DNA of 48,243 bases, taken from Prevotella sp. (GTDB lineage Bacteria > Bacteroidota > Bacteroidia > Bacteroidales > Bacteroidaceae). Both the position numbers and the translations under genes were made by a program. Below the pieces are notes generated by a model, which saw nothing but the letters and a program-made list of their open reading frames with translations, searched no databases and had not been told where the DNA came from. Shown in pieces: positions 16,246-23,587 of the stretch. Numbering within the stretch: position 1 is the first letter of the stretch; the number at the start of each line of letters is the position of its first letter. Location of the stretch: contig JAHHQW010000012.1 of NCBI GenBank assembly GCA_020026195.1, positions 1 through 48,243 on the forward strand, given 5' to 3'.

Positions 16246-17247
16246 ATGAAGCGATTGAATTACATTATATTACTCACTCTGATTTTGGTATCCTGCGGAA
16301 CTAAAAGCAATCGATTTAAAATCGATGGCAAGTTCCTCAACCTAAATCAGGGTGAGTTTTATGTTTACAGTATGGATGGATCTATCAACGGCCTTGATAC
16401 TATTAAGGTCGAAGGTGGTAGGTTCAGATATGATATTGATTGTTCTTCACCTTCTACTCTTGTAATCGTATTTCCAAACTATTCAGAGCAGCCTGTATTT
16501 GCCGAACCTGGTGGTAAGGTAACGATAAAGGCTGATGCATCGCATCTTAAAAAGATGGAAATTAAGGGTACGGATGAAAACGAACTTATGACAAAGTTTC
16601 GTAAGATGATAGATGGCGTTTCGCCTCCTGATGAATGCCTCCATGCTGAAACATTTATTAAAGATCATTCTGACTCGAAGGTCTCTTTATATCTCCTTCA
16701 GAAGTATTTCCTTAACACTCATAAGCCTGATTACAATAAGGCTCTTGAACTTTCGAATGTTATTCTTTCAGAAACTCAAGACAGTCTTGTAGTTATGACT
16801 CTAAAGGAAAGAATTCAGGTACTTTCTAATCTGTCTGTTGGTAAACCTCTTCCTAAGTTCTCAGCGAAAGATATCAACGGAAAGGTTGTAAATAATTCCT
16901 TATTAAAGGGGAAACCATGTCTTCTCAGCGTATGGGGAACATGGAACTATGATAGTGAGAATAACCAGAGTCGAATGATAGATTACAAACGTATGTATGG
17001 TGATAAACTTACATTGTTGTCTTTCTGTGTTGATGCAGATGTCAATAATTGCAAGCGTCGCGTAAAAGTAAATTCTATTTCATGGCCGAATGTTTGCGAT
17101 GGTAAGTTGTTTGAAAGTCCTGTACTGCGTTCTTTAGGTATAACAGACGTACCTTATAACATCCTTGTTGACAAGAATGGAAAGGTCGTAGCAGTTAATC
17201 CCGACATAAAAATTATTGAAGAAGAACTTAAGAAACTGATAAAATAA
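16246..17247 (+). CDS. Thioredoxin-fold lipoprotein without the CxxC motif (DUF4369/TlpA-like)
   Basis: A 333-residue lipoprotein (lipobox ILVSCGTK). The N-terminal part (about 20-110, FKIDGKFLNLNQGEFYVYS) fits the DUF4369 domain that commonly precedes TlpA/ResA-like thioredoxin domains in Bacteroidetes. The C-terminal part (about 195-333) keeps the fold marks LPKFSAKDINGKVV, LLSVWGTWN and VPYNILVDKNGKVVAV with the cis-Pro. However, the expected W-C-x-x-C is WNYDSE, so both redox Cys are missing. It cannot act as a normal disulfide reductase; a binding or structural role is inferred. It follows the TPR lipoprotein by 17 bases and precedes yifB by 29. Confidence 0.83.
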   Translation: MKRLNYIILLTLILVSCGTKSNRFKIDGKFLNLNQGEFYVYSMDGSINGLDTIKVEGGRFRYDIDCSSPSTLVIVFPNYSEQPVFAEPGGKVTIKADASHLKKMEIKGTDENELMTKFRKMIDGVSPPDECLHAETFIKDHSDSKVSLYLLQKYFLNTHKPDYNKALELSNVILSETQDSLVVMTLKERIQVLSNLSVGKPLPKFSAKDINGKVVNNSLLKGKPCLLSVWGTWNYDSENNQSRMIDYKRMYGDKLTLLSFCVDADVNNCKRRVKVNSISWPNVCDGKLFESPVLRSLGITDVPYNILVDKNGKVVAVNPDIKIIEEELKKLIK

Positions 17248-17276
17248 ACTACATATAAGGGTTCTAAAGTCAAATA

Positions 17277-18833
17277 ATGCTTGTTAAAACGTATTGTGCG
17301 GCGGTTAACGGAATGGACGTTACCACTGTCACTGTCGAAGTTAGTCTTACACGAGGTATAAAGTTTCATCTTAGCGGTCTTGCCGACGTAGCAGTTAAAG
17401 AAAGTCATGACCGAATAGCAGCGGCGCTACGAAATAACGGTTTTAAATTCCCTTCGGGAGATGTAACGGTAAACATGGCTCCCGCAGATTTGAAAAAAGA
17501 GGGTAGCAGTTACGATCTTCCTTTAGCAATAGGACTGCTTGCAGCAAGTGGGAAAGTAGATGACAAAGAACTGAAAGATTATATGATAGTTGGAGAAATG
17601 GGGCTTGACGGTAACTTGCAACCCGTGCGTGGAGCACTGCCCATTTCTATTTTAGCACGCAAGGAACATTTCAAAGGACTTATTCTTCCAAAACAGAATG
17701 CTCGTGAGGCAGCTGTCGTAAACAATCTGAAAGTTTATGGAATGGAGAACATTACAGATGTTGTAAAGTTCTTTAATGGCGATACCTCATATACTCCTAC
17801 TTTTGTTGATACTCGTAAAGAGTTTTATGAGCATCAGTATCAGTTTGATTTAGATTATTCCGATGTGCGGGGACAGGAAAATGTTAAACGAGCATTAGAA
17901 GTTGCTGCTGCAGGCGGACATAATCTCATAATGGTAGGTCCTCCAGGAAGTGGTAAGTCAATGATGGCAAAACGTCTTCCAACGATTCTTCCGCCTTTAT
18001 CCCTTGCAGAAAGTCTTGAAACCACTCAGATACATTCCATTGCAGGTAAGCTGGGCACTGATTCATCATTGATTTCACAGCGTCCGTTCCGTGCACCTCA
18101 TCATTCAATATCACAGAGCGCATTAGTTGGTGGTGGAACAAATCCTCAGCCTGGTGAGATATCATTAGCTCATAACGGCGTATTATTTGCTGATGAGCTT
18201 CCAGAATTTAATAAGTCAACTCTTGAAGTCCTCAGGCAACCTTTGGAAGACCGTCACATCACTATATCCCGTGTGAAGTACACTATTGATTATCCATGTT
18301 CTTTCATGTTCGTGGCTGCCATGAATCCGTGTCCGTGCGGTTATTATAACGACCCTACTCATAACTGTGTATGTACTCCAGGACAGATACAGCGTTACTT
18401 GAATAAAATAAGTGGTCCTTTGCTCGATCGTATAGACATACAGGTGGAAATAACTCCTGTACCATTCGATGAAATCTCAAAGACAGCGCCAGGCGAACCA
18501 AGTGCTGCGATAAGAGAACGTGTTATAAAGGCGCGAAAGATACAGGAAGAAAGATATGCACCATATAAAGGTGTGCACTGCAACGCCCAGATGTCTGAAA
18601 GATTAATGCATCAGTTTGCAGAGCCCGATGAACAAGGCTTGGAATTGTTACGCATGGCAATGAAGAAACTCAACCTTTCAGCTCGTGCTTACAGTCGTAT
18701 TCTTAAGGTAGCACGCACTATTGCCGACTTAGACGGCTCAGAACACGTGCAGTCTTCGCATATTGCCGAAGCCGTTTCCTATCGTAACTTAGACAGAGCC
18801 GACTGGGCAGATATGAAATATAATAAAGCGTAG
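17277..18833 (+). CDS. YifB/ComM family Mg-chelatase-like AAA+ ATPase
   Basis: A 518-residue protein, full length for the family. The N-terminal ChlI-like domain (LSGLADVAVKESHDRIAAAL) is followed by the Mg-chelatase AAA+ core with Walker A GPPGSGKSMMAKR (about 219-231), FRAPHHSISQSALVGG, Walker B GVLFADELPEF and the MNPCPCGY signature. A C-terminal Mg-chelatase domain follows. The best-studied member, ComM, is a hexameric helicase that drives branch migration of incoming DNA during natural transformation. Whether this organism is transformable is unknown. comF, another transformation-linked gene, lies 5 kb away. It ends the tRNA-Leu operon as far as visible. Confidence 0.94.
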   Translation: MLVKTYCAAVNGMDVTTVTVEVSLTRGIKFHLSGLADVAVKESHDRIAAALRNNGFKFPSGDVTVNMAPADLKKEGSSYDLPLAIGLLAASGKVDDKELKDYMIVGEMGLDGNLQPVRGALPISILARKEHFKGLILPKQNAREAAVVNNLKVYGMENITDVVKFFNGDTSYTPTFVDTRKEFYEHQYQFDLDYSDVRGQENVKRALEVAAAGGHNLIMVGPPGSGKSMMAKRLPTILPPLSLAESLETTQIHSIAGKLGTDSSLISQRPFRAPHHSISQSALVGGGTNPQPGEISLAHNGVLFADELPEFNKSTLEVLRQPLEDRHITISRVKYTIDYPCSFMFVAAMNPCPCGYYNDPTHNCVCTPGQIQRYLNKISGPLLDRIDIQVEITPVPFDEISKTAPGEPSAAIRERVIKARKIQEERYAPYKGVHCNAQMSERLMHQFAEPDEQGLELLRMAMKKLNLSARAYSRILKVARTIADLDGSEHVQSSHIAEAVSYRNLDRADWADMKYNKA

Positions 18834-19418
18834 AAGATTTCTCAATCGGCAATAGTTGAATAATATAGCTGGCAATAATTCAATAAACTCCATCAGTTTA
18901 GTACTATATTCAGGTTTAGACATATCTTATATACATATTCCTGTGTGTTTCATTACGTTACAGAAGTGAATAGTAAACATATCCGTCAGCAATATTGAGT
19001 TGGTTAATCAAATCTATAAGATTATTAACTGTATTCGCAGACCTCAGAATATCCACAATAAGGTATTGCTAACCTATGGAAACAGATACCTACACGTCAG
19101 ATACAGAACATACGACGTAAGTACCTTCTCTTCAGTGAAATATACTTCATTATCTAAATTAATCTTTTCTTTTTACAATCATAATACTTATCCTGTGAAT
19201 GTCTATGCGAAGGATTTGAGCAGACGTTTTTCTGATAAACACATCAAACCTATTACAGAAGTAAAGTAAGATTCGGGTGTAATTTTAGGTCAGAACAGAT
19301 TACCAATATAATAAAAATGCTTAATGTAATAAATAAATGCATCCACTATCAAAGAATCACCCCGTTAATGCTTATATTTGCCATCATAACCAAAATACTT
19401 AACAAATTGAATACGATT
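18834..19418. other. Non-coding spacer with a 23-base-period direct repeat
   Basis: About 585 bases after yifB with no supported gene. Near its start GGCAATAGTTGAATAA (18848-18863) recurs as GGCAATAATTCAATAA (18871-18886), 14 of 16 bases alike. GTAAACATAT at 18973-18982 and AACATACG at 19108 resemble the motif clustered in the 9.1 and 23.3 kb spacers. An 89-codon open frame at 19000-19269 has no promoter and no protein features and is not called. Confidence 0.5.
19373..19380 (+). promoter_or_regulatory. -7 box for the small lipoprotein gene
   Basis: TATATTTG matches TAnnTTTG and lies 38 bases before the ATG at 19419. No -33 match is seen. It lies inside the longer frame opening at 19317 and so supports the later start. 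Confidence 0.6.
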
Positions 19419-19820
19419 ATGAATACGAAACTTATAAAAAACATCATGGCGGTTAGCCTCATAATGACGATGTGCGCCTGTTCGCACAAACCGACACAGA
19501 AGTTAGTCGGAAACGATCGTGACGATCACGGGTGCATAGCTTCTGCCGGATACCGTTGGAGCGAAGCAAAGAAAGACTGCATACGTATATGGGAAGTAGG
19601 AGAGCGTCTTGATAACGGAGATAAGACAGCATTTGTCGTGTTCAGTAATGATTCAGTCTTGGCAGAAGTTTATCTTGACGATGGCAGACTGGTGATGTGT
19701 AAGAAACATGGTGACACTTGGCAGGCAGAAAAGGAAGAAGTCACGGTATCATCCATAGGTGGAAATCTTATGCTTCGTGCTTACGGACAGGAATATAGAA
19801 AGTCTGTAACTGCAAAATAA
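19419..19820 (+). CDS. Small lipoprotein with GCIASAGYRWSEAKKDCIR motif
   Basis: A 133-residue lipoprotein: MNTKLIKNIMAVSLIMTMCA followed by the lipobox Cys. The mature part begins with a Cys-containing motif, DDHGCIASAGYRWSEAKKDC, about 20 residues after the lipid anchor. A beta-rich domain with no known catalytic residue follows. I have the impression this short motif recurs in small secreted Bacteroidetes proteins, but I cannot name a function. The longer frame from 19317 is rejected because its extra 34 residues hide the signal peptide and span the promoter box. It is a single-gene unit with a strong terminator. Confidence 0.78.
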   Translation: MNTKLIKNIMAVSLIMTMCACSHKPTQKLVGNDRDDHGCIASAGYRWSEAKKDCIRIWEVGERLDNGDKTAFVVFSNDSVLAEVYLDDGRLVMCKKHGDTWQAEKEEVTVSSIGGNLMLRAYGQEYRKSVTAK

Positions 19821-19843
19821 TAATCAGACATAATATTAACAAT

Positions 19844-19897
19844 ATATGCGTTATCCTGATAAATATAAAGTTTGTCAGGATAACGCATATTTTATTT
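19844..19897 (+). terminator. Strong terminator after the small lipoprotein gene
   Basis: A perfect 16-bp stem, ATATGCGTTATCCTGA (19844-19859) with TCAGGATAACGCATAT (19875-19890), followed by TTTATTT. Confidence 0.92.
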
Positions 19898-20534
19898 CAC
19901 GCAACGTATCTTCCCTTAAAACCATTAAGAGCCTTATACCCAACTATGTGTAAGCAGACACATGGAAAACCACATAAAACATACTTATTATAAAGTATAA
20001 ACAATAGCATTTCTGTATAATATATTTACCTGCATCATTATAATAACCATATACAGAACTACTATTTTTAGAATTTCAGTTAGCTTTGTGATGTTTTTAT
20101 GTCAGATAATACAAGCCAGACAAGATACGTTTAAAAATATTAAACGAAAAGACAAGCTATGTATAATATAGTGTAAAAATCGAAGTATCAGACTTAAGAT
20201 ATGTCAAAAAACGCATGGCTCATTCATACTCAAAAGTAATGATTTTACACAGACCTCTTTAATACTTACTCTAAAAGTAGTATTTTTGCAACCGAAAATA
20301 AAGATAGCGGATGCCCTGTAACATTGAGCAAGGTATCTTAAAAGATAAAAGATTGTAATAGCTTTACGGTTTAAGGATAAAGATTGTTCACATTAAGACT
20401 TAACATTCCGCAGTCATTCTTTAATCACACGACAGATACTCAGTAACACTGTTTCGGCAAGTATTTTTATGGAAGAAATATGTTGAGACAGAAGAATTTG
20501 AGAATAATACAGAGAAAGAAAATAAAAACAAAAT
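19898..20534. other. Spacer and long leader before the TonB-dependent receptor
   Basis: About 640 bases without a gene. 19898-20280 is AT-rich and holds one AAACATAC (19977-19984) and a small GTTTAA/TTAAAC palindrome near 20130. From the -7 box at 20281-20288 to the receptor ATG is about 245 bases of untranslated leader. Near its 5' end AAGATA (about 20300) can pair with TATCTT around the sequence GCGGATGCCCTGTAACATTG, and ATCTTAAAAGAT can form a second hairpin. No known riboswitch consensus, including the cobalamin B12 box, was recognised. Confidence 0.5.
20281..20288 (+). promoter_or_regulatory. -7 box of the stand-alone TonB receptor gene
   Basis: TATTTTTG followed by CAACC, a good match to TAnnTTTG. 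The -33 position shows only CTTT, so activation by a regulator is possible. A leader of about 245 bases follows. Confidence 0.6.
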
Positions 20535-23126
20535 ATGGAAATCAGAAAGTTTCAGTTATCGCTCCTGATGTTTATTGCCGCAGTGTTTACGGCATATGCA
20601 GGAAACATTGACGAAGTGGTAGAACGCAAGACTGATGCAAACATCATCGGACATGTAGTAGAAAAGAAATCGGGCGATCATCTTCCCGGCGTAGCCATAA
20701 TGATAGAAGGTACGTCGATGGGTACCGTAACAGATGCGACCGGACATTATCATTTTACAAATCTTCCCGAAGGTAATTTAACCCTGAAGGTAAGAGTCAT
20801 GGGTTATCAGACGATAACAAAGAAGATTACATCCGTAAAGAACAAGACACAGGAATTGAACTTTGAACTCGAAGAAGACATGACAGCCCTTGATGCCGTC
20901 GTGGTATCTTCTAACCGAAACGAGACAACCCGCAGAATGGCTCCTACGCTTGTGAGTGTGATAGATGCAAAGAAGTTTACACAGGTAAATGCAGCCAATC
21001 TTGCACAGGGTGTAGTTTTTCAGCCGGGCGTGAGAGTAGAAAACAACTGTCAGAACTGCGGTTTCAATCAGATACGTATTAACGGAATGGACGGACGATA
21101 CACACAGATACTCATTGATTCACGTCCTATAATGAGTGCCCTTGCCGGTGTTTACGGTCTTGAGCAGATACCAGCTAACATGATAGAACGTGTGGAACTT
21201 ATCCGTGGTGGCGGTTCGGCACTCTATGGTTCGTCTGCCATTGCCGGTGTTTTGAACATCATAACCAAAGACCCGCTTTACAATTCGTTCTCAGTAACCG
21301 AGTCATTAGGTTTTACCGGAATGGAAGAAATCGACAATAACATTTCTTTCAACGGAGCATTCGTTTCCGACGATCAGAAAGCAGGTGCCATGGTGTTCGG
21401 AAGTATGCGTTACCGCAATCCATGGGATTCTAACGACGACGGTTCTTCAGAGATAAGTAAGATAGACTCACGTTCTTTAGGAACACGTCTGTTCTTCCGC
21501 ACTTCAGACTACAGCCGCATCGTAGCAGAGATTCACGGTATTCATGAATATCGTCGTGGTGGCGACCACATAAAAGAAGGATGGCCCGCACACGTGGCAG
21601 AGATTGCAGAACAGATAGAACATTCTATCTACAGCGGAAACATAAAGTACGACTTACGTTCTAAAAATACCAAGCATCATTTACAGGTTTATGCTTCTGG
21701 ACAGATGATTAATCGTGAGAGCTATTATGGTGGCAGCGATGTTATTGGCGAAGACGGAAAGCCTACGCTGAAGCCGGGCGACAACGGTATTCTTGAGGCA
21801 GACAAGACTCTTTACGGAGACAACTACGGTCATACAAAGGGTCGTACATACAATGCCGGATTCCAATATTCATACGACGCAGACAAATTCCTCTTCATGC
21901 CCGCAGAGATTCTTGCCGGAGCAGAATACACTCACGACCAGCTGTCGGATGTAATGCCGATACGTTCGTGGATAGAGATAGAAGGACAGCAGTACCGACT
22001 TCATGCACCTATTGAACAGAAACTGGATATATGGAGTCAGTTTGCCCAGTTAGAATGGAAGAACGAGATGTTCAGCATGCTCTTCGGATATCGTCTCGAC
22101 AAGCACTCAATGCTCGATGATCCTATTTTCAGTCCGCGTGCAACTTTCAGATACAATCCTACAAAAGACATCAACCTGCGTGCCACATATTCAAGCGGTT
22201 TCCGTGCACCACAGGTGTTCGACGAGGACCTTCACGTAGGAATATGTCAGGGCGAAGCACAGAAGATAGTCAATGCAGAAGGACTGAAGAAAGAAATGAG
22301 TAATTCGTTCAATCTTAGTGCCGATCTTTATCACCGTTTCGGTAATCTTCAGGCCAATCTTCTTATTGAAGGATTCTACACACATCTTACCGATGCTTTC
22401 GCACTTGAAGAAATGAGCGAGCAGCCGTCAACCGATTTTGTTCTTTATCAGCGAATCAATGCCGGAGGTGCAAAGGTGATGGGAGCAAACTTTGAGGCCC
22501 GTCTTGCATACAAGAATCTTCAGCTTCAGATGGGTTTCACCATAACTTCAAACAAGTATGATGACCCTGTGGAGTGGGGTGTAAGAACAGGTATTGCCGA
22601 TGGCTCTGAAACAGCCAATGCAGCAGGTACAAACTTTGAGAAGGATGCTGAAGGTAACTTTGTAAATTATTCGCAGACAAGTAAGGACATAACACGTACA
22701 CCGGAAAATTACGGTTACTTTATGTTCAGCTGGGAACCGTTCAAGCATTTCAATGTTTCTCTTACCGGCAACTATACAGGTAAGATGAAAGTTCCACATA
22801 TCATAGAGTGGGGTGTAGGTGCGGCACAGTCAGATATAAAGGCACTGGCAGCCGGATTACGTACTCCCGGTGTTGTGGATGCAGCAGGAGATGCTGCCCG
22901 TGTAGATGTTCTTGAAGATGCTCCCGCGTTCTTTGAACTCGGAACAAAACTTTCTTATGAGTTCCATCTGTCAAATGTCACACGTCTGCAACTCTTTGCC
23001 GGAATGAATAACATTCTCGATTCGTTCCAGGATGACTTTGATCGTGGAAAGTATCGTCAGAGCGATTATATTTACGGACCTACGCAGCCGCGTACCGTAT
23101 ATGTAGGATGTACATACAGCTTCTAA
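20535..23126 (+). CDS. TonB-dependent outer-membrane receptor (non-SusC type)
   Basis: An 863-residue outer-membrane transporter that would use TonB energy to import a scarce ligand. It has a signal peptide (1-22), an N-terminal carboxypeptidase-regulatory-like domain (about 35-115, GTVTDATGHYHFTNLPEG), then the plug domain (about 135-250) with VENNCQNCGFNQIRINGMDG, SALAGVYGLEQIPANMIERV and ELIRGGGSALYGSSAIAGVL. A 22-strand-type barrel follows, ending in the aromatic RTVYVGCTYSF. There is no SusD partner, so it is not a polysaccharide PUL receptor. The plug sequence is closer to the metal, heme or cobalamin receptor class, but the ligand cannot be read. Single gene with a long leader and a perfect terminator. 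Confidence 0.9.
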   Translation: MEIRKFQLSLLMFIAAVFTAYAGNIDEVVERKTDANIIGHVVEKKSGDHLPGVAIMIEGTSMGTVTDATGHYHFTNLPEGNLTLKVRVMGYQTITKKITSVKNKTQELNFELEEDMTALDAVVVSSNRNETTRRMAPTLVSVIDAKKFTQVNAANLAQGVVFQPGVRVENNCQNCGFNQIRINGMDGRYTQILIDSRPIMSALAGVYGLEQIPANMIERVELIRGGGSALYGSSAIAGVLNIITKDPLYNSFSVTESLGFTGMEEIDNNISFNGAFVSDDQKAGAMVFGSMRYRNPWDSNDDGSSEISKIDSRSLGTRLFFRTSDYSRIVAEIHGIHEYRRGGDHIKEGWPAHVAEIAEQIEHSIYSGNIKYDLRSKNTKHHLQVYASGQMINRESYYGGSDVIGEDGKPTLKPGDNGILEADKTLYGDNYGHTKGRTYNAGFQYSYDADKFLFMPAEILAGAEYTHDQLSDVMPIRSWIEIEGQQYRLHAPIEQKLDIWSQFAQLEWKNEMFSMLFGYRLDKHSMLDDPIFSPRATFRYNPTKDINLRATYSSGFRAPQVFDEDLHVGICQGEAQKIVNAEGLKKEMSNSFNLSADLYHRFGNLQANLLIEGFYTHLTDAFALEEMSEQPSTDFVLYQRINAGGAKVMGANFEARLAYKNLQLQMGFTITSNKYDDPVEWGVRTGIADGSETANAAGTNFEKDAEGNFVNYSQTSKDITRTPENYGYFMFSWEPFKHFNVSLTGNYTGKMKVPHIIEWGVGAAQSDIKALAAGLRTPGVVDAAGDAARVDVLEDAPAFFELGTKLSYEFHLSNVTRLQLFAGMNNILDSFQDDFDRGKYRQSDYIYGPTQPRTVYVGCTYSF

Positions 23127-23148
23127 CAATATTTTGATTATAACAGGA

Positions 23149-23192
23149 CCGTCCGGATTCTTTCAATGTAGAATCCGGACGGTTTTCTTTTA
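23149..23192 (+). terminator. Terminator of the TonB receptor gene
   Basis: A perfect 13-bp stem, CCGTCCGGATTCT (23149-23161) with AGAATCCGGACGG (23170-23182), followed by TTTTCTTTTA. Confidence 0.93.
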
Positions 23193-23273
23193 TCATATTA
23201 TTGACTAATATGTACATAGAATAAATGCAGGCATAATTTTCAATAATGTTGAAATGTAAAGCCTCGAAACTTT

Positions 23274-23411
23274 ACATGTTTTTCCTATTAAAAGATACAT
23301 GTTTGCATCATGAATACACGTATATTCGCTTAACAAACATACGTATTCTTTCAAGTAGATACACACGTGTTTGTTGTAGACGACATAACTATATCAAGTA
23401 CGTAAACATAC
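23274..23411. repeat. Second cluster of AAACATAC / ACATGTTT palindromic motifs
   Basis: Between two terminators of convergent genes lie ACATGTTT (23274-23281 and 23297-23304), ATACACGTATAT (23314-23325), CAAACATACG (23334-23343), ACACGTGTTTG (23363-23373) and GTAAACATAC (23402-23411). CAAACATACG and GTAAACATAC are identical, in direct or inverse form, to elements in the 9.1 kb spacer. The rest of 23127-23587 holds only the two terminators and AT-rich sequence; the 89-codon frame at 23246-23515 is not called. Confidence 0.5.
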
Positions 23412-23425
23412 TAAGACCATGCTAT

Positions 23426-23466
23426 AAAAAAATCTGTGTAATGCATGACTTTTACATTACACAGAT
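23426..23466 (-). terminator. Terminator of the GH92 operon
   Basis: A perfect 12-bp stem, ATCTGTGTAATG (23432-23443) with CATTACACAGAT (23455-23466). Read on the minus strand it runs into a T-tract (A-run at 23426-23432 on the plus strand), about 120 bases beyond the mannosidase stop. Confidence 0.85.
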
Positions 23467-23587
23467 CTTATTCTATAATATTATGTCAAGTCCCATTGAA
23501 ATTGAGACGATTTAAAAATAAATTAGGTTCATTAAAGTCAAAGAACTTTTTTGAATTTTAAAGGGACATTAATGATATTATGTAATG

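Noticed and set aside
19000..19269. An 89-codon open frame after yifB
   Set aside because: No promoter, no signal or domain, and sequence that looks like ordinary AT-rich spacer. Only a conserved homologue would revive it.
20289..20534. Cobalamin riboswitch before the TonB receptor
   Set aside because: Neither the B12 box nor the other conserved cobalamin riboswitch blocks could be found; only weak hairpins are visible.
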